DNA of 42,863 nucleotides from Thioalkalivibrio sp. (GCA_007116035.1 SKJG01000041.1:1-42863); one strand, 5' to 3'; positions 1-8,917 are shown, counted from the stretch's first letter. The notes: generated by a model not told the origin, from the sequence alone. Numbers and translations are program-made.

Positions 1-2520
1 GAGATGCAGCTGCGGACGCTGGCCCGTGAGCTTGGTTGGCAGGGGGAGGACGTCGATGCCCTGATCGCCGCCATTGCTCCCCGTGCCAAGCTCGCGCTGG
101 TGCGTGCATTGCTGGCAGAGCGCGGTGAGTGCGCGTCGGCGCTGGCCAGCAGCGGCGCGGCGTTGCGGGATGCGGAGTCTCAGTGTGTGCGCCTGCGCGA
201 ACGCCTGGCGGCCGTGGGCGAAGTGACCGACACCGCGGGGATGGCGGCGGTGATTCGTTCGGTGCGCAGCCTGGGTGATATCACGGGCAGGATGGGTGCG
301 ACGGAAGCCGAGTTGCGCGAGGCGCAGCGACGCTGTGCGCGCCTGCAGGAGAACCTGCATCCCGGTGTGGCGTCCCTGGAGGATCTGGCCGGGATACGGG
401 TGCCGGTGCGCGCGGAGGTACAGCGCTACCGGGACCGGCGCCAGGACTGGGAGCAGCGCGAGCGGGAGAACCGGCGCCAGGTCGAGGCGGCCGAGGAGGA
501 GTTGCTCCGGGCGCGCGGCGCCTTCGAGCGCTCCTTCCAGGACGAAGGCGGGATCACCGGGGAGCAGCTGGCGGAGGCGCGCCGCTATCGGGACGCCCTC
601 TGGGACCTGGTGCAGCGCCGGCATATCTGGGGCACACCGATTCCGGAGCCAACCCAGCGGCAGTTCGCCGATGCGCTGGAGGACCTCGCTGGCAGCTTCG
701 AGCCCGCCCTGCGGGCCGCGGATCGCATTGCCGACAGGCGCTTCGAGCACGCCGAGTCCTTGGGCCGGCTCGCCGAGCTTGCCCGCGGCATCGAGGAACA
801 CCAGGAGGCCCTGGCCCACCTCCGCGGCCGGCAGGCGCAACTGACGGAGGAGGGGCGGACCCTGCAGGTGGAATGGCAGGCCGCTTGGGAAGGCACCGCC
901 ATCGAGCCACTGGGCCCGGATGCGATGCTGTCGTGGCTGGATACGCGTGATGAACTGCTGCAGGCGCTGGAGGCTCGCGACGCCGCGGCCGCCCGGCTGG
1001 CGGGCCACGACGCGGAGCAGAGGCAGGCGGCGGGCTGGTTACTGGAGCAACTGGCTGGTCACGGTGCGCCCAGGGCCGCACAGGCATCACACTCTCTGCC
1101 CGTCTTGCTGGAGCAAGCCACTGATCTGCTGCAGGGCTACGAACAGGCCAACCGGCAGCGGCAAACGGCGGAGCAGGGCCTGCGCGAGGCGGAAGAGGAA
1201 CGGGAGCGGCGTCGGGACGAACGGATTCGGGCCGAGTCCGTGTGGTCCGCATGGCAGGACCGTTGGCGGCGCGCCGTGGCGGAAGCCGGGCTTTCCGCCG
1301 AGGCGGACCCGCAGGAAGTGGCGCACCAGGTCGACATCATCGAGCAACTGCGTGATCTGGCGCAGCGGATCGACAGCCTGCGCCACGATCGCATCGGCAA
1401 GATCCTGGGCGACGTGGCCGACTTCGAGCGCGACGTGGCCGGCTTTCTGAACGAGGTCGCGGCGGACTTGAGCGGCAGCCCGGCCGACGAGGCGGTCGTG
1501 GAGATCGAGCGGCGCCTGGCCGAGGCGCAGGAGGTCCGTCAGCGCCAGCAGGACCGGCAGGCCACGATCGACAAGCTGGAGAAGGAACTGGCCGAACTCG
1601 ACAGGGTCCTGGACGCATCGCGCCAGAGCATCGATCGCCTCCGTGGCGCCGCCGGTGCGGAGACGGTCGAGGCGCTTCGCGAAGCCATTGAACGCAGCGA
1701 TGCCCTGCGCCGGCTACATGCAGAACGGGATGCCACCGAGCGCCGGCTGGAACAGGAAGGAGACGGCCTGACCATGGCCGAACTCGAGCAGGAATGCGCA
1801 GCCGCCGATGTCGACCGGATCGTCGCGCGCCAGGAGACCCTGGGCGGGCAGATGGACGAGTTACGCCAGCGCCGGGACCTGGCGGTGGAGGTCCGGTCCC
1901 ATGCGCGCACGGCCTTCGAGGCCATGGGGGGCGGCGATGCCGCAGCGCGGGCTGCTGCGGCCCGCCAGGAGGCGCTGGCGGAGCTCCGCGCGGTGGCGGA
2001 GCGCTACGTGCGGGTACGCAGCGCGGCGGTTTTGCTCAAGTGGGCCATCGACCGCTACCGCCGGGAGAAACAGGCGCCCCTGCTGGAGCGCGCCGGGGTC
2101 CTCTTCGCCACGCTGACGCAGGGGGCGTTTTCGGCACTGCGCGTGGAATACGACGACCGTGATCAGCCCCACCTGACCGGGCTGCGTAGGAACGCAGAGC
2201 AGGTACCGGTGCCGGGGCTGAGTACCGGCACCGCCGATCAGTTGTTCCTGGCGCTGCGCCTGGCCTCGGTCGAGGACTACCTGGAGCGTGCGCCGGGGAT
2301 GCCGTTCGTTGCCGACGATCTATTCATCAACTTCGACGACGAGCGTTCCTCCGCCGGCTTCGACGTGCTCGGCCAGCTGGCGACGAAGACCCAGGTGCTG
2401 TTCTTCACCCACCATCGCCACCTGGTCGAGATCGCACAGGCTCGCCTGGGCAGTGCCGTCCATGTGGAGTATCTCGCCGACGACGCGGACACCGTCGCTT
2501 CGGGGGCCCATCACCGCTGA
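1..2520 (+). CDS. YhaN-type AAA/ABC ATPase, 3' part (5' end outside window)
   Basis: The frame is open from base 1, so the gene begins upstream and the ATG at base 4 is probably internal. About 840 residues are visible. The long middle section is charged, rich in Glu, Arg, Gln and Ala, and has the heptad character of Rad50/SMC-like coiled coil. The C-terminal 150 residues hold an ABC signature (GLSTGTADQLFLALRLA), a Walker B/D-loop region (FVADDLFINFDDERS) and a switch histidine (FFTHHRHLVE). This is the arrangement of the YhaN family, SbcC-like ATPases usually paired with a YhaO/SbcD-like nuclease. The Walker A lobe and any nuclease partner must lie upstream. The likely role is DNA-end processing or repair, by family inference. 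The gene converges on the DUF4197 gene. A small perfect stem (2528-2533 with 2540-2545) lies in the 58-bp gap but has no T tract. Confidence 0.8.
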   Translation, partial: EMQLRTLARELGWQGEDVDALIAAIAPRAKLALVRALLAERGECASALASSGAALRDAESQCVRLRERLAAVGEVTDTAGMAAVIRSVRSLGDITGRMGATEAELREAQRRCARLQENLHPGVASLEDLAGIRVPVRAEVQRYRDRRQDWEQRERENRRQVEAAEEELLRARGAFERSFQDEGGITGEQLAEARRYRDALWDLVQRRHIWGTPIPEPTQRQFADALEDLAGSFEPALRAADRIADRRFEHAESLGRLAELARGIEEHQEALAHLRGRQAQLTEEGRTLQVEWQAAWEGTAIEPLGPDAMLSWLDTRDELLQALEARDAAAARLAGHDAEQRQAAGWLLEQLAGHGAPRAAQASHSLPVLLEQATDLLQGYEQANRQRQTAEQGLREAEEERERRRDERIRAESVWSAWQDRWRRAVAEAGLSAEADPQEVAHQVDIIEQLRDLAQRIDSLRHDRIGKILGDVADFERDVAGFLNEVAADLSGSPADEAVVEIERRLAEAQEVRQRQQDRQATIDKLEKELAELDRVLDASRQSIDRLRGAAGAETVEALREAIERSDALRRLHAERDATERRLEQEGDGLTMAELEQECAAADVDRIVARQETLGGQMDELRQRRDLAVEVRSHARTAFEAMGGGDAAARAAAARQEALAELRAVAERYVRVRSAAVLLKWAIDRYRREKQAPLLERAGVLFATLTQGAFSALRVEYDDRDQPHLTGLRRNAEQVPVPGLSTGTADQLFLALRLASVEDYLERAPGMPFVADDLFINFDDERSSAGFDVLGQLATKTQVLFFTHHRHLVEIAQARLGSAVHVEYLADDADTVASGAHHR

Positions 2521-2578
2521 GGCGGGAGTCCGGCAGGTACCGGACCCCAGGGCCGCAACGGTCTGCGAGATCTCGGGC

Positions 2579-3361
2579 TCAGTTACCGAAAACTTCTCGG
2601 AGCAGGTCTGTGGTCCGGGCCACGGGGTCCTGGCGGATCTTCTTCTCTTCCTGGGCCAGCAGCGTGAAGACGCCGTCGAGGGTCTTGCCCGTCACGTACT
2701 CGTTCAGATCGAGGTCGTCGAGGGCGCCGATCCCGGGTACGCGGGTGCCCACCTGGTCGGTCACCCCGGTGAAGGCCTTGGTCACCCCCGTTTCTTCCAT
2801 CGACTCAGCGACGATGGGGCGGAAGCTTTCGGCGATCCGATCTCCTGCCCGGCGACGCAGGAAGCGGGTTGCCCCGTCCTCGGGGCCGACCAGGATCGCG
2901 CGCGCATCGTCGATGCTCATGTCGCGAATGGCCTCGATGATGATTTCCTGGGCCTCGGGTACCGCCTTCTCGGCCGCCCGGTTCATGCTGTTCTCGAATT
3001 CATCCACCTGACGACCGAGGCCGATGCCGCGCAGCATCCCGCTGGCGTTGTCGAGCGGTCCGGGCATGGGAATCCGGATGTTGGGGTTGTCCTTGAAGCC
3101 ACCCTCTTTTCCAGCGACCTCGAGCGCGCGGCGGCTCCCGGTCTCCAGGGCTTCCTTCAGCCCCGCGACCATTTGGTCGTGCTCGACCCCAAGCGCGGGC
3201 CCGGCATCGCCCTCCGCGGCTCTGGGTGTGGTGGGGATCTCGGGGACGCCGCCCTTGAGGCGGTCTGCCCAGCTGCCCTGGGCAACCGCGGGTAGCGAGG
3301 CCGCAACGGCCAGGCACAGGATGGTGCTGCCAAATCGGGAGAAAATGTTCATGGGACTCAT
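2579..3361 (-). CDS. DUF4197 family exported protein
   Basis: The protein has about 260 residues. The frame stays open further upstream, but the first credible start is the ATG at 3361, or the ATG three codons later at 3352, because a signal peptide follows at once (NIFSRFGSTILCLAVAASL, then a cleavage-like AVAQG). The mature part matches the DUF4197 pattern, with LKEALETGSRRAL near its start, then NPNIRIPMPGPL, a Met- and Arg-containing middle, and the closing TLDGVFTLLAQEEKKIRQDP block typical of the family's C terminus. No enzymatic motif is visible and the family has no established function; a periplasmic location is inferred. The gene lies 88 bases downstream of the MotB-like gene on the same strand and could be co-transcribed with it. 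No strong ribosome-binding site precedes either start. Confidence 0.85.
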   Translation of the reverse strand: MSPMNIFSRFGSTILCLAVAASLPAVAQGSWADRLKGGVPEIPTTPRAAEGDAGPALGVEHDQMVAGLKEALETGSRRALEVAGKEGGFKDNPNIRIPMPGPLDNASGMLRGIGLGRQVDEFENSMNRAAEKAVPEAQEIIIEAIRDMSIDDARAILVGPEDGATRFLRRRAGDRIAESFRPIVAESMEETGVTKAFTGVTDQVGTRVPGIGALDDLDLNEYVTGKTLDGVFTLLAQEEKKIRQDPVARTTDLLREVFGN

Positions 3362-3449
3362 CGCTCGTTTCGGGACCGGTGCCAATGATACGACACCGTC
3401 CGCTGAATCGGGAGATTGCACGGGGAGGCCGGCGCCTTTCGCACAGGGT

Positions 3450-4466
3450 TCATTGCGGAGGCAGGGGATCCTCCACGACTTCCAATACAAGGCTGACGCG
3501 GCGATTCAGGGCCCGGTTGGTCGGAGAGTCGTTGACCGCCCGGGGTCGTGTGTCGGCGTAGCCTGTCACCCGGAGCCGCTGTTGCGGGACTCCGAGCGCG
3601 ATCAGTTCCCGCGCCACCGTGGTGGCCCGGATCGACGACAACTCCCAGTTGGAAGGGAAACGGGCGGTGCTGATCGGGACGTCGTCGGTGTGGCCCTCCA
3701 CGGAAATCTTCAGCCGTTCGTCGCTCAGGGCATCGGACAGCTCCGCGAGCAGGGACCGACCGGCATCGGCCAGGTCGGCGGTGCCGGAGGGAAAGAGGAT
3801 GTCGTTGCCCACTTCGAGGCGCAGCTGGTGCCGATCCAGCAGCAACTCGAGATTCTGTTGCTCTCCGTGTGCAGCGACCAGATCCATGAAGACCGCGAAT
3901 TCGGCCGGGATCGCCGGCGCCAGCGCGGCAGCGATGGACTCCCCATCGATCACCGGCGTGACCTCCTCAACGGCCACCCGAGTCTCGGTCACGGTGTTCG
4001 CGACCGGCACCACTGCCGCTGTCGGGGCGGGTTCGGGATCGATCGCCGCGGTCTGGACGGGCAGCGGGGTCTCCGCTGCGGGCGCAACGGGTGCCGGCTC
4101 CGATGCAGCGACCGGCGCCGCTGGATCCGATGATCCCCCGCCCGACGGTGCCGGGTCGGCAACCGTTTCAGCTGTCCGCGCTGGTTCGGCCGGCGCAGGC
4201 ACTGCCGCAATCGCAGGGGCCTCGCTCGCGCGAAGCGAGCGGAGATCATCCATCTGCAGGAGCGTCGCCCCGAGCAGCGCGGCAAACAGAGTCACCAGGA
4301 TCAGCAGGACGTCCAGGTAACCCACGGTCCAGCCGCCGTCATTCCCCGCCGCTTCGTGCTCCTCGAATTCGACGCGGTCCTTCTGTGTCCATGCCGGCGG
4401 AGGGCTCTGGATTCGCGCCTTCGACGCCCTCCATCCACCCTGGCGCGCGAGTGCCTGGCTGGTCAT
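3450..4466 (-). CDS. MotB/OmpA-like peptidoglycan-binding channel subunit
   Basis: This 338-residue protein has the layout of a MotB-type stator subunit. A cytoplasmic N terminus is followed by one membrane helix carrying an Asp (GYLDVLLILVTLFAALLGA, about residues 49-67). Then comes a Pro/Ala/Glu-rich linker of roughly 100 residues and a C-terminal OmpA-like domain. That domain shows the expected signature (EGHTDDVPI, NWELSSIRA, GYADTRP, NRALNRRVSLVLE), which binds peptidoglycan. Its ATG overlaps the stop of the upstream MotA-like gene (ATGA), so the two are probably translationally coupled and form one complex. In MotB the helix Asp carries the ion through the channel. No flagellar genes are nearby, so this could be an accessory stator, a gliding or secretion energiser, or another MotA/TolQ-type motor. 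The linker is longer and more low-complexity than in classical MotB. Confidence 0.8.
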   Translation of the reverse strand: MTSQALARQGGWRASKARIQSPPPAWTQKDRVEFEEHEAAGNDGGWTVGYLDVLLILVTLFAALLGATLLQMDDLRSLRASEAPAIAAVPAPAEPARTAETVADPAPSGGGSSDPAAPVAASEPAPVAPAAETPLPVQTAAIDPEPAPTAAVVPVANTVTETRVAVEEVTPVIDGESIAAALAPAIPAEFAVFMDLVAAHGEQQNLELLLDRHQLRLEVGNDILFPSGTADLADAGRSLLAELSDALSDERLKISVEGHTDDVPISTARFPSNWELSSIRATTVARELIALGVPQQRLRVTGYADTRPRAVNDSPTNRALNRRVSLVLEVVEDPLPPQ

Positions 4467-5269
4467 GCGCGCATGCCCTGCAGCGGGAGGGCGTGTACCT
4501 TCGCACCCGGCAGTTTCGGGTCGGGGCTCGGCTGCACGGAGTTCATGAATTCACCGATCAGGACCGGATGCTGGCGCTCGTACAGCATCATGATGGCGTC
4601 GACCAGGAAGTTCATGTGTAGCAGTTGCTTGCGCGATCGATCCTCCACTTTCAGGGCCAGCGGGCGGAACAACAGGTTGGCGGCCAGCAGCCCATAGAGG
4701 GTGCTCATCAGCGCGAAGCCCATGGCCACGCCGATGTATTCCATGCCGGATTGACCGAGATCGCCCAGCAGCGAGACCAGGCCCAGCAATGTGCCCAGCA
4801 TTCCGAAGGCGGGGGCAAAGGTTGCCATGGTGCGGAGGATGCGGATGTCGGCGTTGTCCCGTTCCTTTTGCTGCCGCATGCGCCATTGCAGCATGCGGCC
4901 GAGTTCCTCGCCGTTGTGCGGGTCCAACGCCAATCGGGTGCCGCCGCGCAGGAACGGGTCCTTGATGGCCTGGGCCGCTTGCTCGGCGCCGCGTACATCG
5001 CCCCGGCGGTAGCGGTCGGCGACGTTCATGAACGGCTTGTAGTCGTCGGTACCCGGCTCCTCCTGCTCCTTGAACAGGCTGGGTACGCGGCGAAGGAGAT
5101 CGATCACCGGTCGCGGTGAATGGCCGATGATCGAGGCGAGGAAGGTGCCGCCAAGGACCAGGATCAATCCGGGCAGGTTGATTCCGGCAAGCCCGATCTT
5201 GAACGACAGGAGGATGGCGATCGCAACCGCGCCCACGATTGAAAGACCGAAATAGAGTTTCCTGCGCAT
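4463..5269 (-). CDS. MotA/PomA-like proton or sodium channel subunit
   Basis: The protein has 268 residues. Start ATG 5269 was chosen because GGGAG lies just upstream and the encoded N terminus (MRRKLYFGLSIVGAVAIAIL) is the first MotA membrane helix. The frame extends upstream, but without membrane character. Helix 2 follows (LPGLILVLGGTFLASIIGHS). A cytoplasmic segment of about 100 residues (FKEQEEPGTDDYKPF...) precedes the conserved MotA block ATFAPAFGMLGTLLGLVSLL and the last helix pair (GVAMGFALMSTLYGLLAANLLF). This is the MotA/TolQ/ExbB fold, closest in layout to MotA/PomA. It overlaps the MotB-like gene by four bases, which supports a two-gene motor module. The coupling ion cannot be decided from sequence alone. 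Confidence 0.82.
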   Translation of the reverse strand: MRRKLYFGLSIVGAVAIAILLSFKIGLAGINLPGLILVLGGTFLASIIGHSPRPVIDLLRRVPSLFKEQEEPGTDDYKPFMNVADRYRRGDVRGAEQAAQAIKDPFLRGGTRLALDPHNGEELGRMLQWRMRQQKERDNADIRILRTMATFAPAFGMLGTLLGLVSLLGDLGQSGMEYIGVAMGFALMSTLYGLLAANLLFRPLALKVEDRSRKQLLHMNFLVDAIMMLYERQHPVLIGEFMNSVQPSPDPKLPGAKVHALPLQGMRA

Positions 5270-5392
5270 GATGGCTCCCGCATGTATCGTCTCCGATCCG
5301 AGACCATGCAGGGGGTGTGCCAGGTACTGGATGGGCCACGGAACCGAAGGATTTCGGGGCGATGCGACACAATCGCTGCCGCCGGTGGCAAG

Positions 5393-5420
5393 GCCGGGCG
5401 GCAAGATCCTGCCGCCCGGC
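5393..5420 (-). terminator. GC-rich perfect hairpin downstream of trpB2
   Basis: An 11-bp perfect inverted repeat (GCCGGGCGGCA and its complement) is separated by 6 bases. It lies 18 bases past the stop of the trpB-like gene and 123 bases upstream of the MotA-like start. There is no T tract on either strand, so it is an incomplete intrinsic terminator or a transcript-stabilising stem. Confidence 0.45.
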
Positions 5421-5438
5421 TCCGCGGACCCGGGGGCT

Positions 5439-6800
5439 TCAGGCGACGGACGGCAGTCCCGCCAACGCCATCGCGATCTCGCCGTCGTCGTACTCCAGAT
5501 CCATCAACTTGCCGTCGAGGTAATCGCGGTAGGCCTGCATGTCGAAATTGCCGTGGCCGCAGAGATTGAACAGGATCGCGCGGCTCACGCCTTCTTCCTT
5601 GCAGCGCAGGGCCTCGTCGATCGCGGCGCGCACCCCGTGGTTGGCCTCGGGCGCCGGGATGATGCCCTCGGCCTTGGCGAACTGCAGCCCCGCCTCGAAG
5701 CACTGCACCTGCTGGTAGGCACGCGGGTTCACCAGCCCGAGGTCGGTCACCTGCGAAACCAGCGGTGCCATGCCGTGGTAGCGCAGGCCGCCTGCGTGGA
5801 AGCCCGGCGGCATATAGGTCGAGCCCAGCGTGTGCATCTTGACCAGCGGCGTCAGGTGGGCGGTGTCGCCGAAGTCGTAGGCATATCTGCCGCGGGTCAG
5901 GGAAGGGCACGCGGAGGGTTCGACGGCGATCAGTTCGATCTTCCTGCCGCCGCGCAGCTGCTCGCCGAGGAACGGGAAGGTGATCCCGGCGAAGTTGCTG
6001 CCGCCGCCCGTGGGTGCGATAACCACATCGGGATAGTCACCTGCGAGATCGAACTGCTTCATGGCCTCCAGGCCGATCACGGTCTGGTGCAGCATCACGT
6101 GGTTCAGGACACTACCCAGCGCATACTTGGTGTCATCGCGCTGCACCGCGCGCTCCACCGCCTCGCTGATCGCGATGCCGAGGCTGCCGGTACTGTCCGG
6201 GTGTTCCGCCAGAACGGCGCGCCCGGCCGCGGTGAGTTCGGAGGGACTGGCGATGCAGGTGGCGCCGAAGGTCTCCATGAACGAGCGTCGGTAGGGCTTC
6301 TGCTGGAAGCTGACCTTGACCATGAAGACCTCGATCTCCAGGCCGAAGAACGCGCCGGCGATCGACAGGGCGGACCCCCACTGGCCGGCCCCCGTCTCTG
6401 TGGTGATGCGCTTGATGCCTTCCTGCTTGTTGTAGAAGGCCTGCGCGATGGCGGTGTTCGGCTTGTGCGAGCCGGCCGGGCTGACGCCCTCGTACTTGTA
6501 ATAGATGCGCGCCGGGGTATCGAGCATCTTCTCCAGCCGCCGGGCGCGATAGAGCGGCGAGGGACGCCATTGGCGGTAGATGTCCCGGACCGGACCGGGG
6601 ATCTCGATCTCGCGCTCCCGGCTGACTTCCTGCTCGATCACGGCCATCGGGAAGATCGGCGCGAGGTCGTCGGGCGTGACGGGCTGGTGGGTGCCGGGAT
6701 GCAGTACCGGCGGTGGCGGGACGGGCAGGTCCGCCACGATGTTGTACCAGTGCCGCGGGATGTCTCGTTCATCGAGGACGTACTTCACGGAGTCGGTCAT
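5439..6800 (-). CDS. trpB: TrpB2-type tryptophan synthase beta chain
   Basis: The 453-residue PLP enzyme joins indole and serine to make tryptophan. The Schiff-base lysine is K113 in the motif [10 protein letters not shown], and the PLP phosphate loop is [11 protein letters not shown]. The conserved [11 protein letters not shown] block and the C-terminal [11 protein letters not shown] are visible. The length, the N-terminal extension ([21 protein letters not shown]) and the spacing match the TrpB2 subfamily rather than classical TrpB1 of about 400 residues. No trpA lies next to it. TrpB2 proteins often act without TrpA, for indole salvage or, in a few lineages, on other hydroxy-amino acids. 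ATG 6800 is used: AGGAG lies about 12 bases upstream, and the open frame further upstream is not conserved-looking. Confidence 0.93.
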   Translation of the reverse strand: MTDSVKYVLDERDIPRHWYNIVADLPVPPPPVLHPGTHQPVTPDDLAPIFPMAVIEQEVSREREIEIPGPVRDIYRQWRPSPLYRARRLEKMLDTPARIYYKYEGVSPAGSHKPNTAIAQAFYNKQEGIKRITTETGAGQWGSALSIAGAFFGLEIEVFMVKVSFQQKPYRRSFMETFGATCIASPSELTAAGRAVLAEHPDSTGSLGIAISEAVERAVQRDDTKYALGSVLNHVMLHQTVIGLEAMKQFDLAGDYPDVVIAPTGGGSNFAGITFPFLGEQLRGGRKIELIAVEPSACPSLTRGRYAYDFGDTAHLTPLVKMHTLGSTYMPPGFHAGGLRYHGMAPLVSQVTDLGLVNPRAYQQVQCFEAGLQFAKAEGIIPAPEANHGVRAAIDEALRCKEEGVSRAILFNLCGHGNFDMQAYRDYLDGKLMDLEYDDGEIAMALAGLPSVA

Positions 6801-6912
6801 GGCTTCAGCTATCTCCTGGGAAAGTCTTTTCTCTCGAGGTCTGGCAGGCACTCTCGTCCCTGACTCCGGCCCATTCCGGATTGCATCCGGGGAACGGCGT
6901 AGACACGCGGCT

Positions 6913-6936
6913 CCGGGCGCCGTTTTCGGCGTCCGG
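6913..6936. other. Hairpin in the 225-bp gap between divergent trpB2 and OMP genes
   Basis: A 10-bp stem with one G-U pair on the plus-strand transcript and a TTTT loop (CCGGGCGCCG / CGGCGTCCGG) lies about 110 bases upstream of trpB2 and 90 bases upstream of the outer-membrane protein gene. It could be an operator or leader structure. No leader peptide or T tract accompanies it. Nothing else recognisable was seen in 6801-7025. Confidence 0.3.
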
Positions 6937-7025
6937 GGATCTTAGGATAACCGTTTGGCGGCGACAATTGCGCCCGGCTGCCCGGTGCCGGATACTCGTC
7001 GCAGCGTCCTCGAACCGGTACACCC

Positions 7026-7643
7026 ATGTCACTGCGCACCGCCGTTCTGGCTGCCGTTGCCACCCTCCTCGTCGTTGCGGCGCCGCTGCCCGCGGGTGCC
7101 GGACCATCCGGTTTTTCGATTACGCCGATGGCGGGTTACCGGGGGGGCGGCGGATTCGACGAGACGGACAGCGGCCGCAGCCTGGACATCAAGGGCGGCG
7201 CCGCCGGTTCGCTGGTGCTGAATCGGGAGGAGTCCACCGATCGCTGGTACGAGTTGATGTACAGCCGGCAGGAGACCAGCCTCCAAGGCGCCGATCTGGA
7301 CCTGACTGTGCAGTACCTGCACTTCGGCGGCATGGCAGCGTGGCCCCAAAACGGATTTTCGAGCTACCTCGCGGCTGGGGTAGGTGCCACCTGGCTGCGG
7401 GCCAGCGGCGGCGGTTCCGGCAGCGATGCTCGTCCTTCCTTTTCGATCGGCCTGGGTGTTCTGATCCCCCTTGCAGAGCGGGTGGAAGTCCGCCTGGAGA
7501 GCAGAGCGTATCTGACCCTCACCGATGGCGACAGCGAGTTCTTCTGTGCATCCGGACCCCAGGGCGGCGTTTGCCGGGTGCGTTACGACGGGGATGTGCT
7601 CACCCAGCTCGACGCGATGGCGGGCCTGACCTTCCGTTTCTAG
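7026..7643 (+). CDS. Small outer-membrane beta-barrel candidate
   Basis: The 205-residue protein starts with a clear signal peptide (MSLRTAVLAAVATLLVVAAP, cleavage near PAGAG). The mature part alternates hydrophobic and polar residues in short strands, for example GFSITPMAGYR, WYELMYSRQETSL, LDLTVQYLHFGGMAAW and SYLAAGVGATWL. It ends in a terminal Phe after AMAGLTFRF, the signature recognised by the BAM machinery. This pattern fits an eight-stranded barrel of the OmpA/OmpW-like size class. Two cysteines near residues 178 and 186 could form a loop disulphide. No specific family was recognised and the function is unknown. It is transcribed alone, divergent from trpB2, with no strong ribosome-binding site before the ATG. 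Confidence 0.75.
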   Translation: MSLRTAVLAAVATLLVVAAPLPAGAGPSGFSITPMAGYRGGGGFDETDSGRSLDIKGGAAGSLVLNREESTDRWYELMYSRQETSLQGADLDLTVQYLHFGGMAAWPQNGFSSYLAAGVGATWLRASGGGSGSDARPSFSIGLGVLIPLAERVEVRLESRAYLTLTDGDSEFFCASGPQGGVCRVRYDGDVLTQLDAMAGLTFRF

Positions 7644-7716
7644 ATCGCCACGGGCCGTCATGGACGTGCCACGGCCATCGATGGGTGGAAACCCCGTTTC
7701 CTCGGGGGCAGGCAAG

Positions 7717-7741
7717 AAAAGGCCCCGGACGGTGCCGGGGC
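7717..7741 (-). terminator. Intrinsic terminator of the PilZ gene
   Basis: Read on the minus strand, a 7-bp perfect stem GCCCCGG/CCGGGGC with a 6-base loop is followed by CTTTTCTT. It sits 29 bases past the PilZ stop codon. It also lies past the convergent outer-membrane protein gene, but the T tract is only on the minus strand. Confidence 0.75.
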
Positions 7742-7769
7742 TCGCTGCCGTTCATGTGGGCAGGGATTC

Positions 7770-8165
7770 CTATGAGTAGGCGGACAGGAAGCTCGCGCGA
7801 TCGGTCAATTGCGGTCGCGGACCCTCCAGGAATTCGCGATGAATGGCATGAGGATTCAGCACCTGATTGGCGAGGAATTCCTTGAGGCCGATGAAGTCGG
7901 TGGCATCCATCGAAAGGAACTTGATCCCGCACCCTGCGTCGTTCTCATAAACCGCCCAGCCCTCGATGGTGATTGAGAATGCATTTGTTTCGGCGGTGAA
8001 CAGATTCAGTTGGCATCGCCGATTGGTACACCCGTTGAGCGCGTGCCTGAACAGACCGCCATTCAGGCTGATGTCCCGGGTTTCCGTCGGATGATATTGC
8101 GTGCCGTCCAGACTCAAGTGTCCCAGAAGTCGCAGCGGCAAGCGCATATTTTTTCTTTTCTCCAT
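7770..8165 (-). CDS. PilZ domain protein (putative c-di-GMP receptor)
   Basis: The protein has 131 residues. The ATG at 8165 is fixed by GGAGGAG eight bases upstream; the in-frame TTG at 8180 would overlap that site and is rejected. The N terminus has an RxxxR-type c-di-GMP motif (R4-K-N-M-R8), and about 25 residues later comes DISLNGG, matching the (D/N)xSxxG second motif. The rest (FSITIEGWAVYENDAGCGIKFL) is the PilZ beta-barrel. A tail of about 35 residues follows the barrel. It is a single-domain receptor with no output domain, so it probably acts by binding a partner in motility, adhesion or polysaccharide control. The partner is unknown. A terminator closes the gene and an AT-rich leader precedes it, so it is probably its own transcription unit. 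Confidence 0.85.
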   Translation of the reverse strand: MEKRKNMRLPLRLLGHLSLDGTQYHPTETRDISLNGGLFRHALNGCTNRRCQLNLFTAETNAFSITIEGWAVYENDAGCGIKFLSMDATDFIGLKEFLANQVLNPHAIHREFLEGPRPQLTDRASFLSAYS

Positions 8166-8278
8166 CGCGTTCTCCTCCAAAATTTATTAATATCGTTACA
8201 TTAAAACTCCCTTATAGTCTTTGCTTTTCGCCATGGTGGCTTTTGGACCATAGTCCTGGTGTTGCGCTGGAGTCAATC

Positions 8279-8917
8279 TTACAGCGGTCTCGATGTTACC
8301 TCGCCGTTTTCCTGGCCCGCGGGCCTTGCGACGGCGAGGCACGAAGCGCGATTCCCATGCCGGGCCAGAACCGTGAATTCCTCAACGTCCAGCTGGGCGC
8401 TCCGGATCTGTGCCTCGAAATCTTCGCGGTAGGTCACGCGCCCGAAATCGATGCTTGTCACCCGCCTGAGCAAGGGCTTGAGCGTTTCCACCCAGCGCGA
8501 CCGCCGCTCCTGAAAGGTCTGGGTAAAAAAGATCCGCCCGCCGGGACGCAACAGCTGGCAGCAATGCCGCAATGCCTGTTCGGGATCGGGCAGGAGCATG
8601 AAGCTGGCCGAGAAATACACCGCGTCATACGGCCCGCCCCGATGCTCGTACACCGACTCGAGCCGCACGTCGATCCGATCCTCCACCCGCGACCCCCGAA
8701 GCCGCTTCCGGGCACGCTCGACGTAGTCAAGATCAATATCGATCCCCACCACGCGTAGCGCCTTGCGCTCGACCCGTTCCGCATTCGCCATCAGTGCACC
8801 CGCCGTCCCGATGCCGACATCGAGCAGCACCGTACCGTCCCGCAGGCGTTCCAGCACTTCGGCATACCATCGCGAGGTGAGCGTCAGAATCAGCCTGTCG
8901 TAGATGAAGCCTCGCAT
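8279..8917 (-). CDS. Class I SAM-dependent methyltransferase
   Basis: This 212-residue protein has the class I Rossmann methyltransferase motifs in order: motif I VLLDVGIGTAGALMA, motif II with the acidic ribose-binding end VVGIDIDLDYVERAR, a motif IV region YDAVYFSASFMLLPDP, and post-motif LLRPGGRIFFTQTFQ. The methyl acceptor cannot be read from the sequence. Its ATG lies in TGATG, overlapping the stop of the upstream PDC-sensor gene, so translation is probably coupled. The frame stays open far upstream inside that neighbour, but methyltransferase similarity begins at MRGFIYDRLI. The two genes probably act in the same process. Confidence 0.88.
   Translation of the reverse strand: MRGFIYDRLILTLTSRWYAEVLERLRDGTVLLDVGIGTAGALMANAERVERKALRVVGIDIDLDYVERARKRLRGSRVEDRIDVRLESVYEHRGGPYDAVYFSASFMLLPDPEQALRHCCQLLRPGGRIFFTQTFQERRSRWVETLKPLLRRVTSIDFGRVTYREDFEAQIRSAQLDVEEFTVLARHGNRASCLAVARPAGQENGEVTSRPL

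Noticed and set aside
4-2520. Window start as the true start of the ATPase at base 4
   Set aside because: The frame is open to base 1 and the Walker A lobe is missing, so the gene must begin upstream.
8090-8165. Possible TTG start at 8180 for the PilZ gene
   Set aside because: The GGAGGAG ribosome-binding site lies between that TTG and the ATG at 8165, so the ATG is the start.
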